From: Saccharibacillus kuerlensis DSM 22868
GTDB lineage: Bacteria > Bacillota > Bacilli > Paenibacillales > Paenibacillaceae
Reading direction: 5' to 3'
DNA: 64,000 bases
Assembly (NCBI RefSeq): GCF_000378145.1
Contig: NZ_KB899290.1
Span: 1-64,000, forward strand
Each line of letters begins with the position of its first letter. Position 1 is the first letter of the stretch. Shown here piece after piece: positions 46,276-55,425 of this stretch. Under the pieces are notes generated by a model. That model was not told where the DNA came from and ran no database searches. It worked only from the letters and a program-made list of their open reading frames with translations. Made by a program: the position numbers and the translations under genes.

Positions 46276-47727
46276 TTAGGAGTTCGACGCCGGAGCGAGC
46301 GTTTCCTGCTTCAGCTCGTCAATTGCCTGATTAAGCTGTGTATCGTTTGCCGGATCGGTAATTTCTTCGAGTACGGCCGCTTCAAGAGCATTTGCCGTCT
46401 TCTCGTCAATCATACCGCTGACAATCAACTTTTGGCTCGTTTGGAACGCTTTTACCTGCTTTTTCGTTTCGGTGTCAAAATATCCGTCTTTGCGCTTTGT
46501 ATCATAGCCGAGCCCGCTCAGCATTACCTGCGCGCTCTTGACGTTTTCATTGTTCATGTTGTACTTCAGTGTCTGCTCCTTGTTGATCGGAGCGACTGTA
46601 AAGTAATCCGGCTGAGTGACTTTTTCGTCCGGCTTAATGCCTTTTTCATGAATCCATTCGTCATCCGGCGTCAGCCACTTTGCGATGGTGAATTTAAGCA
46701 GCGTGCCGTCGCCAAGGCGGTCCGAGACGCTTGTCTGAACGGTGCCTTTGCCGAACGAATCTTCGCCCAGCAATCTTGCCCCGGCGGATTCTTTCAACGC
46801 GCCTGCCATAATTTCGGATGCGCTGGCGCTTCCGCCGTTGATCAATACGGTAACCGGATAAGTTTTCTTCGCAGCGCTGCCCTCTGAACGAATCACCTCA
46901 CGTGCACCGTTGCGATATTCTTCCTGAACAATAATGCTGCCTTTCGGCACAAATTGTTCGGCCATGTCGACTACAACGTTGAGCAGGCCGCCCGGATTGT
47001 TACGCAGGTCGATGACGAGACCCTTCATGCCCTGCTGTTCAAGCTTCTTCAGTTCTTCCTTGAAGCGATCCCCTGTATTGGACGAGAACTGAGTTACTTC
47101 AATCACGCCGACACTGCCGTCTTCCATACGTGCATTGACACTCTCAAGCTTTATACTGTCACGCTTGATCTCGAATTTGATTGGGTCCGGCGTGCCCGGA
47201 CGCTGAACCATAATCGTCACCGTGCTGCCTTTCGGTCCCCGGATCTTTGATACGGCCGTCTTCAAATCAAGCCCGGCCAACGATTCGCCGTCGACCGATA
47301 GCAGAACGTCCTTGGCCTGAATGCCGGCTTTCTCGGCCGGTGACCCTTTGATCGGAGAAATAACCGTAACCCGTTCATTCTTCAGCTCGACCTCGGCACC
47401 TATTCCTGTAAAGGAGCCTTCGATCGACTCGTTGAATTCGCTGGCCTGTTCGGCCGGCATATAAGAGGAATAGGGGTCGTCCAACGCACCGACGATACCG
47501 TTTACCGCCCCTTCAACCAACTTGTTGTGATCCACATCTTTGTAATAATTATCTTCAATCAGCTTGACTGCTGCGTTAAGTTTGCTCATTTCGGCTTGAC
47601 TGAGCCCTTGGCTTGCGCTCGCTCCGCTGCTCGCGAAGATTGGATAATTCGTCAAGGCCAGCACCGCTCCTCCTCCGATGATCATTGCCACAATGACCAG
47701 CAGAACCGCCGTCCGTCTTTTTATCAT
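46276..47727 (-). CDS. ctpB: Carboxyl-terminal processing protease, S41 family (CtpB-like)
   Basis: 483 residues. N-terminal membrane anchor or signal (AVLLVIVAMIIGGGAVLAL), PDZ domain (ISPIKGSPAEKAGIQAKDVL), S41 catalytic core with Ser302 in GSASASEIMAG, Lys327 in DSFGKGTVQ and Gln331 (the Ser-Lys spacing of 25 matches the family). A C-terminal peptidoglycan-binding domain follows (VMLSGLGYDTKRKDGYFD, then VKAFQTSQKL). B. subtilis CtpB cleaves SpoIVFA in sporulation signalling, but this family also processes envelope proteins. It lies between minJ-like and the M23 hydrolase. Confidence 0.93.
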   Translation of the reverse strand: MIKRRTAVLLVIVAMIIGGGAVLALTNYPIFASSGASASQGLSQAEMSKLNAAVKLIEDNYYKDVDHNKLVEGAVNGIVGALDDPYSSYMPAEQASEFNESIEGSFTGIGAEVELKNERVTVISPIKGSPAEKAGIQAKDVLLSVDGESLAGLDLKTAVSKIRGPKGSTVTIMVQRPGTPDPIKFEIKRDSIKLESVNARMEDGSVGVIEVTQFSSNTGDRFKEELKKLEQQGMKGLVIDLRNNPGGLLNVVVDMAEQFVPKGSIIVQEEYRNGAREVIRSEGSAAKKTYPVTVLINGGSASASEIMAGALKESAGARLLGEDSFGKGTVQTSVSDRLGDGTLLKFTIAKWLTPDDEWIHEKGIKPDEKVTQPDYFTVAPINKEQTLKYNMNNENVKSAQVMLSGLGYDTKRKDGYFDTETKKQVKAFQTSQKLIVSGMIDEKTANALEAAVLEEITDPANDTQLNQAIDELKQETLAPASNS

Positions 47728-47867
47728 GGTACAAGCCTCCTTGGAAGTATCCTAATCAATCCCTGCCGATTCGGACCAACAGTTCGAACCGCAAAACAGC
47801 CAACGCGTTCAAGGCACTGGAACTGCCGTGTTTTCTATTGTGTACGAAGCTTCATTAAAGCGCAAGA

Positions 47868-47891
47868 CCCGCCCGAAGTATCCCGGGCGGG
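47868..47891 (-). terminator. GC-rich hairpin after the M23 hydrolase gene
   Basis: CCCGCCCG (47868-47875) pairs with CGGGCGGG (47884-47891). The T-tract on the minus strand is poor (TCTTGCGCTTT), so termination may be weak. It lies 55 nt past the stop. Confidence 0.5.
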
Positions 47892-47946
47892 AATAATAGC
47901 GCGCCGAGAATGCTTCGTTTCCGTCTATTCTCGTCTATATGGGGGC

Positions 47947-49359
47947 TTACCAGCCCAAGTAAGGATTCGGATCGACGGGTTCGCCGTTGATCCGCACTTC
48001 GAAGTGAAGGTGAGGCCCCGTCGAATTGCCCGTCGAGCCCATTTCCGCAATCTTTTGTCCGCGCTGAACGGTCTGCCCTGGCGAAACCAGAAGGCCGCCA
48101 TCGCGAATATGTCCGTACAGTGTCCAGACTCCGTTTCCATGGTCGATTATCACAGTATTGCCATAACCATTCCACCACTGGGCTACTGTAACCACGCCGC
48201 CTTCCGCAGCATGAATAGCCGTGCCCTGCGGACCTGCCATATCAACACCGGTATGCTTCTTGACCTTACCGGTAATCGGATGGACGCGCGTCCCGTAATT
48301 GGACGACATCCGGTAATGATCGACCGGTATCAGCATCGATCCCCCGTTCGAAGCGGGAACAGAGGAAGAGGAAGAAGACGAATCGGATGGAGCAGAAGAC
48401 GATTGATTGCCTGCGCTGCTGTTGCTGTTGTAAGAATAATCACTCGAGGACTCAAGTGCTTTGGCTTCTGCCGCTGCACGGGCTGCTTCCTGTTCGGCCA
48501 GACGCTGTTCTTCGGCTTTCTTCGCGGCTGCAGCCTGGCGAGCTTTCTCCTGGGCTTTGCGCAGCGCAGCTTCAGCTTCAGCTCTGCGCTGAGCTTCTAC
48601 AAGCTCACGCTTCTCGCGCTCCAGATCCGAGCGCTTCGTTGCAAATTCAATCAGCATTGCATCCTGCTCTTGGCTGATCTCGCCCGCCTCCTCGATATTG
48701 GCATCGTACTGAGCGATCAACTTACGCTTTTCCTTTTCCTTCGCATCGAGTTCTTTTTTGTGAGTCTCTACTTCGGCCAAAAGCGTTTTCTGCTTGGCAT
48801 GCTGCGTTTCCAGCTCAGCCTGCTTCGAAATTACGAGTTCTTGGTCGCGCTTTTGCTCTTCCAAAATGCTGTGATCTTGTCCGATGATCCGCTTAATCGA
48901 ATCGGCCCGGTTCAGAAAATCGCCAAAATCGGCCGAAGCCATAAGCACATCGAGATAAGAGACGGCACCGTCGGTGTACATCATACGTACTCGCGTATCC
49001 AGCAGTCCTTCACGCTCAACGATCCGCTGCTTGGCAGCTTCAAGCTCCTGCTCTGTCTGTTCCAGCTGAATCTCGGTTTCGGACAATTCCATCGACACCT
49101 GAGTCAGCTTGCTTCCGACTGCTTCAATATTTGCCAGTACCTGTTCCAGATACTGCGACGTTTTGTTTTTATAGTGCTCGGCCTCTTTCTTTTCGGCCTC
49201 TGCCGCTTTCTTCTGTGCCTGGGCATCCTTCTGCTTCTGCTGCAGCTCTTGAAGTTGACGATCGATCTTATCCGTCGCACCCGAAGCGTAGAGGCTGGCA
49301 GGTTGAACAATCACTGAGGCCAACAAAACGCCGGCCAATATCAAAGCTTTCTTTTTCAA
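47947..49359 (-). CDS. Coiled-coil murein hydrolase, M23 (LytM/EnvC-like)
   Basis: 470 residues: signal peptide (ALILAGVLLASVIVQPASLYA), a long coiled coil over ~28-300 rich in Gln/Glu/Lys/Ala, a Ser-rich linker (~305-340) and a C-terminal M23 domain. All zinc and catalytic residues are present (H369/D373 in HTGVD, H417 in YGHI, HLH at 450-452), so it should be an active endopeptidase, unlike degenerate EnvC. It follows ftsX on the same strand. Coiled-coil hydrolases or activators are the usual partners of FtsEX (EnvC, PcsB, CwlO systems), so it is probably switched on by FtsEX. Confidence 0.92.
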   Translation of the reverse strand: MKKKALILAGVLLASVIVQPASLYASGATDKIDRQLQELQQKQKDAQAQKKAAEAEKKEAEHYKNKTSQYLEQVLANIEAVGSKLTQVSMELSETEIQLEQTEQELEAAKQRIVEREGLLDTRVRMMYTDGAVSYLDVLMASADFGDFLNRADSIKRIIGQDHSILEEQKRDQELVISKQAELETQHAKQKTLLAEVETHKKELDAKEKEKRKLIAQYDANIEEAGEISQEQDAMLIEFATKRSDLEREKRELVEAQRRAEAEAALRKAQEKARQAAAAKKAEEQRLAEQEAARAAAEAKALESSSDYSYNSNSSAGNQSSSAPSDSSSSSSSVPASNGGSMLIPVDHYRMSSNYGTRVHPITGKVKKHTGVDMAGPQGTAIHAAEGGVVTVAQWWNGYGNTVIIDHGNGVWTLYGHIRDGGLLVSPGQTVQRGQKIAEMGSTGNSTGPHLHFEVRINGEPVDPNPYLGW

Positions 49360-49424
49360 AGCGGGTTCCCCATCCTTCTATTCCGAATTATTGTTGGCTA
49401 TCGCAGCTTAATGGCTTCTTTACG

Positions 49425-50333
49425 TCAGACCCTCAAAAATTTACGGATCGAAATGGTGCTGCCCCAGGCTCCGATCAAGAAGCCGAGTCCGAGAATCAAT
49501 ATGCTGAACCACAGCCAGATGTCTTCGAGCGGCATCAGCGTGAACAGCGCCGAACTCCAGTCGGACGCAACCAGCTCAATTCTGAAGTAGCTGTACAGCA
49601 AAATTCCCAATGTCAGCGCCGCTCCTGTTACTCCAACAAGTACGCCTTCAATAAAGAACGGCCAGCGGATAAAACGGTTGGTCGCGCCGACGAGCTTCAT
49701 AATCGCAATCTCGCGCCGGCGAGCAATAATCGTAACTTTGATTGTATTGGCGATCAGGAACATGGCCATGACGCCAAGCGCCAGAACAAGCAGCAGCCCA
49801 ACGACTCGAATCGTCTGCGTCCACTGGAACAGTCTCTCTGCCGTTCCTTTGCCATAATCGACTTGGTAGATCGGCTGCGACGTATGCGTATCGTTAAGCG
49901 CCGATATTTTGTCCGCTACAAACGGCACTGTCGTCGCTTCAATGACTTGAACTTTGAACATATCCGGGAGAGGGTTCGTGCCCGTCTCCTCATATCCCTT
50001 GACCATGGCCTCGCCCAGTGTCTCGCGCATCGTATCCAGACCTTCAGCTTTCGAGATAAAGGTCACATCCTGCACTTCCGGCATGTCGAGAATTTCCTGT
50101 TCGATCAGATCGCGCTCTGCCTGCTGGGTCTCGAGATTCAAATACACGCTGATCTCAACCTGCTTGTCTACCGCATCTGCGGCGCGATCAAGATTCAGTA
50201 CCAACAGCAGCGCTACACCGAGCAGCGACAGTGACACGACGATCGACAGCATCGAGGCGACCGACATCCAGCCGTTGCGGAATACGTCTTTGGTTCCTTC
50301 GCGAAAATGCCGCAGAAGGGTATTAAAATTCAT
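49425..50333 (-). CDS. ftsX: Cell division protein FtsX
   Basis: 302 residues with the FtsX layout: cytoplasmic N terminus (LLRHFREGTKDVFRNGWMS), a first helix, a ~120-residue extracellular domain, then three helices with the MacB-like core (LIANTIKVTIIARRREIAIMKLVGATNRFIRWPF, quoted in part). Permease-like partner of FtsE that transmits ATP hydrolysis to an outside murein hydrolase. It overlaps ftsE by 11 bp. Confidence 0.96.
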   Translation of the reverse strand: MNFNTLLRHFREGTKDVFRNGWMSVASMLSIVVSLSLLGVALLLVLNLDRAADAVDKQVEISVYLNLETQQAERDLIEQEILDMPEVQDVTFISKAEGLDTMRETLGEAMVKGYEETGTNPLPDMFKVQVIEATTVPFVADKISALNDTHTSQPIYQVDYGKGTAERLFQWTQTIRVVGLLLVLALGVMAMFLIANTIKVTIIARRREIAIMKLVGATNRFIRWPFFIEGVLVGVTGAALTLGILLYSYFRIELVASDWSSALFTLMPLEDIWLWFSILILGLGFLIGAWGSTISIRKFLRV

Positions 50334-51009
50334 AACCGTATTCTCCCCTTAACTGGTCGCGCACGACCTGTCCGTTTTCGATCGCGAGCACCCGCTTGCG
50401 CATCGTGTTGACAATTTCTTTGTTATGGGTCGCCATCACGATTGTCGTACCGCGGAAATTGATTTCGTCGAGCAGCTGCATAATTCCCCACGAAGTCTCC
50501 GGATCGAGGTTGCCGGTAGGCTCGTCCGCGACGATGACCGATGGATTGTTGACGATCGCCCGAGCGATCGCAACACGCTGCTGCTCGCCGCCCGACAGAT
50601 GCGCAGGCTCACGATTGGCTTTGTTCTTCAACCCGACCAGGTCGAGCACTTCCATAACTCTCTTCTTCATAATCTTTCTCGGCGCCTCGATCACTTCCAT
50701 CGCGAACGCGACGTTCTCGTAGGCGGTCAGCTTCGGCAGAAGCCGATAATCTTGGAATATAACGCCGATATTGCGGCGCAGCAGCGGAATATTGCGCTGC
50801 TTAAGCTTCCCAAGGTTAAAACCGTTGACAGAAATTTGTCCCTTGGTCGGCATTTCTTCTCTATAAATCAGCTTCATAAACGTCGACTTGCCGGCACCCG
50901 AAGGGCCCACGACGTAGACAAATTCACTGCGGTCGATCTGGACTGAAACCCCTTTAAGCGCATGGGTTCCGTTCGGATATGTCTTCCACACATCCTGCAT
51001 GTCGATCAC
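50323..51009 (-). CDS. ftsE: Cell division ATP-binding protein FtsE
   Basis: 228-residue ABC ATPase: Walker A VVGPSGAGKSTF, Q-loop VIFQDYRLLPK, signature HLSGGEQQRVAIARA, Walker B VIVADEPTGNLD, switch MATHNKE. The GTG start at 51009 has GGAAGTG about 5 nt upstream and gives the standard FtsE length and N terminus (IDMQDVWKTYPNGTHALKGV). A TTG at 51042 would add eleven atypical residues. First gene of the ftsE-ftsX-M23 unit. Confidence 0.95.
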   Translation of the reverse strand: MIDMQDVWKTYPNGTHALKGVSVQIDRSEFVYVVGPSGAGKSTFMKLIYREEMPTKGQISVNGFNLGKLKQRNIPLLRRNIGVIFQDYRLLPKLTAYENVAFAMEVIEAPRKIMKKRVMEVLDLVGLKNKANREPAHLSGGEQQRVAIARAIVNNPSVIVADEPTGNLDPETSWGIMQLLDEINFRGTTIVMATHNKEIVNTMRKRVLAIENGQVVRDQLRGEYGYEF

Positions 51010-51408
51010 GGTATCACTTCCCGAAATTTGATTTGCAGCCAAGGCGTATTCGCGTCCCCCGCGCGCCTATCGTTCCTTCGTACCGCCTGCATATCGCGGC
51101 CTGTATATCGCAGGGCACAGCCATCGTTCGTCAATCGGCCGTGCAGCCTAAGCTTCCTTCTATATATTCATTGTAACAAATTTGCACCTGCATGAGTAGA
51201 GACCCGGACTTCTCATAATGCGCAGGACCGAAGGGGGAGGTTTTTCTTATTTATCTTTTCTTGCAAAAAAGCCTCGGACACGCCAACAAGCGGCTCCGAA
51301 GCTTACGGGGTGCTCCCCCGGCATCCATGCTATAATCCCGGCCGAAATGCCGGTACAAGTATTTGTTCCCAGTATAACCGATTCCTCCCGCACACGTCTA
51401 CTTTACCG
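51010..51408. other. Intergenic region ftsE / pilO
   Basis: About 400 bp with no gene. The ftsE promoter is expected in its left half; AT-rich sequence at 51160-51185 (TATATATTCATTG) is the best candidate zone. The pilus operon terminator is at 51264-51304. Confidence 0.5.
51264..51304 (-). terminator. Intrinsic terminator of the pilus operon
   Basis: On the minus strand AAGCTTCGGA (51304-51295) pairs with TCCGAGGCTT (51278-51269), one G-U, followed by TTTTGC after the arm's own T's. It lies about 105 bp past the pilO stop. Confidence 0.7.
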
Positions 51409-52053
51409 TCATTGTCCCGAATCGTCGGTTCCTGTATCCGCCGCATCCATTCCCGGCGTAATCTTTGCCGACGTAATCGCACCTGGCAGATAGCTCGCGC
51501 TGAAAGTCACAGTAGCGGAGAGAAGAGAGCCTTTGTATACATAGGGTTTGTTAAGCGTAAACTGCTCAATAGCAGTCAAGCGCGGCAAATCCTGAATTTC
51601 TTTCATCCATGATTTGATCCCTTCATAGCTGCCCTGAATTTTTGCCGTCACATAAACCGACTTGATTTGCTCCGGTGTGCCAACATTTGTTTCTGGAGAA
51701 ACTGTCCCGTCAGCTGATTTTTCGTTCGCAAAAGATGCGTCTACCAGCCTAACATTAGTGGAAAGTCCGACATTGTACAAATCGGTTACGACCTGCTCCT
51801 GATCCGGCCCTTCCGGCAGTCTTTGCGCGATCTGCTCGCTGCTCAGCCCGCCAACTTCCTGATCAGACAGTTCATCGATCTTCCGCTGAAAAAGGTCGTT
51901 TGTCTGCTGTAAAAATGCGATCTCACTATCATTCGACACTTTTTCTTCGGCCTGCGGGCGGATGATCAGCACATAAGGTATCAGCAAGAGCAGGAACAGC
52001 ACCGCGATGCCAAGCACCAGCGCCTGACGGTTGTTATGGATTCGTTCCATCAT
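51409..52053 (-). CDS. pilO: PilO-like type IV pilus alignment protein
   Basis: 214 residues: short cytoplasmic N terminus, one transmembrane helix (ALVLGIAVLFLLLLIPYVLI), a helical/coiled stretch, then a ferredoxin-like outer domain (QIKSVYVTAKIQGSYEGIKSW, quoted in part). This is the PilO layout; PilO pairs with PilN to align the pilus machine. It overlaps the PilM/N fusion gene by 20 bp. Last gene of the operon; sequence similarity is low, so the call rests on architecture and position. Confidence 0.8.
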   Translation of the reverse strand: MMERIHNNRQALVLGIAVLFLLLLIPYVLIIRPQAEEKVSNDSEIAFLQQTNDLFQRKIDELSDQEVGGLSSEQIAQRLPEGPDQEQVVTDLYNVGLSTNVRLVDASFANEKSADGTVSPETNVGTPEQIKSVYVTAKIQGSYEGIKSWMKEIQDLPRLTAIEQFTLNKPYVYKGSLLSATVTFSASYLPGAITSAKITPGMDAADTGTDDSGQ

Positions 52054-53707
52054 TGACGCTCTCCTCCTGTGTCATAAGATCCGATGATGAAGCATCCGGT
52101 GCAACCGCACCGCCGATTGCCCGCACGGAATCCGCATCCATATTCGCGGCTTCTGCCTGTGCGCCTCTTGCGGAAATGCTGTAAACAGCCGCATACAATC
52201 CACTTCTCGCGGAAAGACTTCCGTTGCCTGTATCTGTCTCCTGCGCAAGACTAGAGATGGAAGCGTCCGTTACGAAAGAAAGAGTTTTGACTGCACCCAG
52301 ATAGACTGAAGCATCATCGATTTTGCGTACATTTACCGTTACGTCGATCGTACTGTTCTGCGAATAGGAAATGTCCCGAATAACGCCTCCTGGCGGAAGT
52401 GCGGCATTCAACTGCACAAGAACCGACACTGCATCCATACGCGCCTCTTCCAGTTGGCGAATCAGCATTTCCGGCGAACGTCCGGCGCCCTGCAGGCTCG
52501 CCAATTGGAGCTCCTTAACCTGGTTGTCCGTCTGGAGCTGACTCATTTGAGCGGCTTGGTTTGCGAGATGGCTCTTTTGACTAAAATAAAATGTCGTCAA
52601 TCCTCCAGCAGCCGCTAACCAGATCAACAGCAAAGCCGCCAGCGCGTACGGAAGTATCTTCGCATCTTTATTTTCCCTCGGAAACAGATCAATCTGGCTG
52701 TTTTTGTCGTCTTTCAACGCAGCACCTACAGCAACGCGGTACTGATTCAACGATGCGTCTTCCTGCTTGCCCGGCACCGCTTCCAGCTTCAATTCTTCAA
52801 TAGAAATATCCGCCAGCGCTTGGCGCAGTTCCGCCACAAGCTGACCCCGGCTGATTTCCGCTCCGGTAACGACAAGTTCGTTGATCCGTGCTTCGCCATC
52901 ATGCAGACTGTATTGATAAAAGTTAAGCATACGTGAAATTTCGGCAGTTACTTCCACCATCTGCTCCATCGACAGCTGCTCATCCCGTATCACCGACTTT
53001 TGCGCCAGATACGATTCGGATTCGAACAGCGGAGCTTCTTCTTCCATATCAAGCAAATTGATCGTTCGCATAAACACCGGTTTGCCGTCACGGAACATAT
53101 AAACGTCGAGCTGGGCATGTTCCAGATGCACAAGCATCGTATCGGCAAAAGGTTTACCCTGTGCGATCTCCGCCATCCGGCCGAGTGCCGTCGCCGACAC
53201 TTCCACGCTCTCTGTCTTGATACCGGACTCATCCAAAATTCCGATATATTCGGCAATCAGTTTTCGCGGCGCCGCGAATACGAGCACCCGAGTGACTTCC
53301 TCTTCAAGCCCGTTATCCTGAACCTGTGTCTCGATCCCGATCGGAATGAAGTCATATACCGGCTCTTCAAACGGAAGGTGCATACCGGTCTCGACTTCAA
53401 GAGCTACCAACTGCTGCACCTGCTTCGGCTGGACAGCAGAAATGCTCATTTTGCGAATAATGACCTGGGAAGGCGGCACAGACAGGGCAACTTGACTCCC
53501 TTTCAACCCTTCCTGCTCAACCCACTGACGAATCTGCATACGCAGCTTCTCTTCGTCGGCAATCTGGTTTTCGATAATGGTACCGGGGTCAAGCGGCAGA
53601 AAACTCTGCTTTTCAATCTCCCACGTTTTGTTGTTTTTGAGCTGAATAAAGCGGACGCCGGTCTGTTCGATGGTCAATCCCGCTTTTTTGCTTCCGATTC
53701 CAAACAT
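52034..53707 (-). CDS. pilM: PilM-PilN fusion protein of the type IV pilus
   Basis: 557 residues. Residues 1-~335 are an actin-like PilM domain (GLTIEQTGVRFIQLKNN, ALSVPPSQVIIRKM, LVHLEHAQLDVYMF, ELVVTGAEIS). At 338-345 comes QIDLFPRE, the PilN N-terminal motif that PilM normally binds in trans (usually INLLP-like), then a transmembrane helix (~351-374), coiled coil and PilN-like outer domain (~415-500). A Ser/Asp/Glu-rich tail ends the protein. It begins 15 nt after pilD and overlaps pilO. Confidence 0.88.
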   Translation of the reverse strand: MFGIGSKKAGLTIEQTGVRFIQLKNNKTWEIEKQSFLPLDPGTIIENQIADEEKLRMQIRQWVEQEGLKGSQVALSVPPSQVIIRKMSISAVQPKQVQQLVALEVETGMHLPFEEPVYDFIPIGIETQVQDNGLEEEVTRVLVFAAPRKLIAEYIGILDESGIKTESVEVSATALGRMAEIAQGKPFADTMLVHLEHAQLDVYMFRDGKPVFMRTINLLDMEEEAPLFESESYLAQKSVIRDEQLSMEQMVEVTAEISRMLNFYQYSLHDGEARINELVVTGAEISRGQLVAELRQALADISIEELKLEAVPGKQEDASLNQYRVAVGAALKDDKNSQIDLFPRENKDAKILPYALAALLLIWLAAAGGLTTFYFSQKSHLANQAAQMSQLQTDNQVKELQLASLQGAGRSPEMLIRQLEEARMDAVSVLVQLNAALPPGGVIRDISYSQNSTIDVTVNVRKIDDASVYLGAVKTLSFVTDASISSLAQETDTGNGSLSARSGLYAAVYSISARGAQAEAANMDADSVRAIGGAVAPDASSSDLMTQEESVNDGTNP

Positions 53708-53722
53708 GCCTGGTCGCTCCTC

Positions 53723-54478
53723 CTAACCGATCAGCGAGAAATACCCGCCGATAATCTGCGTTCCGTACAAGTAAGCAATTAGTGTGCCCAGTGCAAGCCA
53801 CGGACCGAAAGGAACGGGCTGACGACGCTGCACAATTTTGAAAAAGATAAGCAATATGCCGACGACTGTCCCGAATGCGCAGGCTAACATAAAAGCAAGC
53901 ACTGCAGGACCGATGCCAAGCACAAGTCCGCATAATGCAAATAATTTGACGTCTCCCATACCCATGCCGCCTCGGGTGAGCAGTACAATCAGCAGAATCA
54001 ATCCGCCGCCGAATATCCCTCCGAGCGCATAATGCCACCATGGCGCTTCCATAAACATAAATCGAAGCCCAATGAGGATCGGCGCGAAAAACAAAAGCAC
54101 TTTATTAGGAATGAGCATATATTTCAAATCCGCAACCGTGACGATGACGCACAAGCTGGCAAGTACAATGCCGATCGCAGCCGCCCCCGTCAAACCGAAG
54201 CGGAGAAACATCCATAGAAAGAGAACCCCGGTCGCCGCCTCAAACAGCGGGTAGATCGGTGAGAATTTGATGCCGCAGTGTCTGCATTTGCCTAGTGAAA
54301 AAATATAGCTGAATACCGGAACCATGTCTTTGGCACCCAAACGTATACCGCAGTTTCCGCAGCGGGACGGCGGGTGTACGACGGATTCGCCGACAGGGAC
54401 TCTGAGTCCGACAACGTTGAAGAAAGAACCGAATAACAAGCCGATGATGGTGATGTAGGTTGCGATGAAGATCGTCAT
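53723..54478 (-). CDS. pilD: Prepilin peptidase / N-methyltransferase (PilD-type)
   Basis: 251 residues, eight hydrophobic segments. The cytoplasmic N-terminal loop has two CxxC pairs (CGNCGIRLG, CRHCGIKF). The catalytic aspartates lie in VADLKYMLIPN and GMGMGDVKLFA (GxGD). Cleaves the prepilin leader at G^F and N-methylates the new Phe. The substrate is PilA directly upstream, separated by a terminator and palindromic element of about 280 bp. Confidence 0.95.
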   Translation of the reverse strand: MTIFIATYITIIGLLFGSFFNVVGLRVPVGESVVHPPSRCGNCGIRLGAKDMVPVFSYIFSLGKCRHCGIKFSPIYPLFEAATGVLFLWMFLRFGLTGAAAIGIVLASLCVIVTVADLKYMLIPNKVLLFFAPILIGLRFMFMEAPWWHYALGGIFGGGLILLIVLLTRGGMGMGDVKLFALCGLVLGIGPAVLAFMLACAFGTVVGILLIFFKIVQRRQPVPFGPWLALGTLIAYLYGTQIIGGYFSLIG

Positions 54479-54489
54479 AAGTAGTAAGG

Positions 54490-54641
54490 GATTGGAATAA
54501 GGCGCTGCCGTCTAAAAGGTTGTTCCAATCGCTGTTCCCCTCCAATTTCCTGATGAGATTAGGCAAAGGGAGAAATTGGAGGGTAAAGGCGACCGCTCCG
54601 CTTTTCCACAATCCTTTTAGCCTTCCGCTGGAATTCCAATC
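54490..54641. repeat. Multi-stem palindromic element between pilA and pilD
   Basis: Three nested perfect stems on one axis: GATTGGAAT (54490-54498) with 54633-54641, CTAAAAGG (54512-54519) with 54613-54620, and CCTCCAATTTC (54539-54549) with 54572-54582. The unpaired segment GGCGACCGCTCCGCTTTTCC (54588-54607) matches 16 of 20 bases of the one in the uvrA-uvrB element and sits in the same topological place, after AAA. Stem sequences of the two elements are unrelated. Confidence 0.85.
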
Positions 54642-54706
54642 TGATGGGTGAAGAGAAAAGATTAAGGGCTTAGAATCTAAAAGATTGAAGAATAAGGGAT
54701 AAAGAG

Positions 54707-54737
54707 AAACCGGAAAAACGGTTGGTTTTTCCGGTTT
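54707..54737 (-). terminator. Terminator after pilA
   Basis: A perfect 12-bp stem AAACCGGAAAAA/TTTTTCCGGTTT (54707-54718, 54726-54737) with a 7-nt loop. It lies 22 nt past the pilA stop. The minus-strand tail is TCTCTTTA, so read-through to pilD is possible. Such a hairpin would favour a stable, abundant pilA mRNA. Confidence 0.7.
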
Positions 54738-54758
54738 TAATTTAACTTTTTATAAAAA

Positions 54759-55277
54759 TTAAGGAGTTGAGTTTTTAGTAGCTTTGAGCACTTCTTCTGC
54801 ACTTATTGTTGTTCCGTTTAATGTAACACCAGTGAGAGAACCACTAGTATTAAATGAAGCGTACGTAGTAGCACCATTCAATGCAACTTTAGAGCTTGGA
54901 AGAACAAGGTTAGAATCAATATAGTTTCTACCTTGAAGCATAGCTAACGTAACTCTTCCTACCGGATCACTAGCACCCGCTCCTTTTACTGTTCCGAAAT
55001 TACCATTGTTTTCTCCTACAACATACAATCTGGCAGCGTTATAAATCTGACTTGCTGTCGCCATATCTGCATTGTCACGCGAGTTATTGATGATATTACC
55101 AATCAAAGGAATCGCAATAACCGCAATGATCGCGATAATAACCAGTACCGCCAAGAGCTCGATCAGGGTGAAGCCTTTTTCTTCTTTGCCCATTTTTGCC
55201 CATACGCGTTTCATAAATGTGGATTTACCGGCTTCTTTTACTTCTACTTCATTGACCATTTCTGCTGTTTGATTCAT
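54759..55277 (-). CDS. pilA: Type IV major pilin (prepilin)
   Basis: 172 residues from the ATG at 55277 (a GTG at 55289 would add four). The class III signal EEKG^FTLIELLAVLVIIAII has Gly at -1, Phe at +1 and Glu at +5, as PilD requires. The leader is long, about 35 residues, with many charged residues. The mature part is about 137 residues with a Gly/Ala/Ser/Thr-rich C-terminal domain and no Cys pair. It is the only pilin seen in the operon. GGGAG lies 11 nt before the ATG. Confidence 0.92.
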   Translation of the reverse strand: MNQTAEMVNEVEVKEAGKSTFMKRVWAKMGKEEKGFTLIELLAVLVIIAIIAVIAIPLIGNIINNSRDNADMATASQIYNAARLYVVGENNGNFGTVKGAGASDPVGRVTLAMLQGRNYIDSNLVLPSSKVALNGATTYASFNTSGSLTGVTLNGTTISAEEVLKATKNSTP

Positions 55278-55425
55278 CTTGTTCGTCACTCCCGTGGTTT
55301 GATTTACCGGATTTCACCGGGCCCTGCCTTTTCGACTCCGCTCAGCGGAAATCGGTTCGCGGCGCTTCACATATCTCTGCCGAATGCTCGACAAAGCCCT
55401 TCATAAAGAGCCGCGCGCTTGCCGA

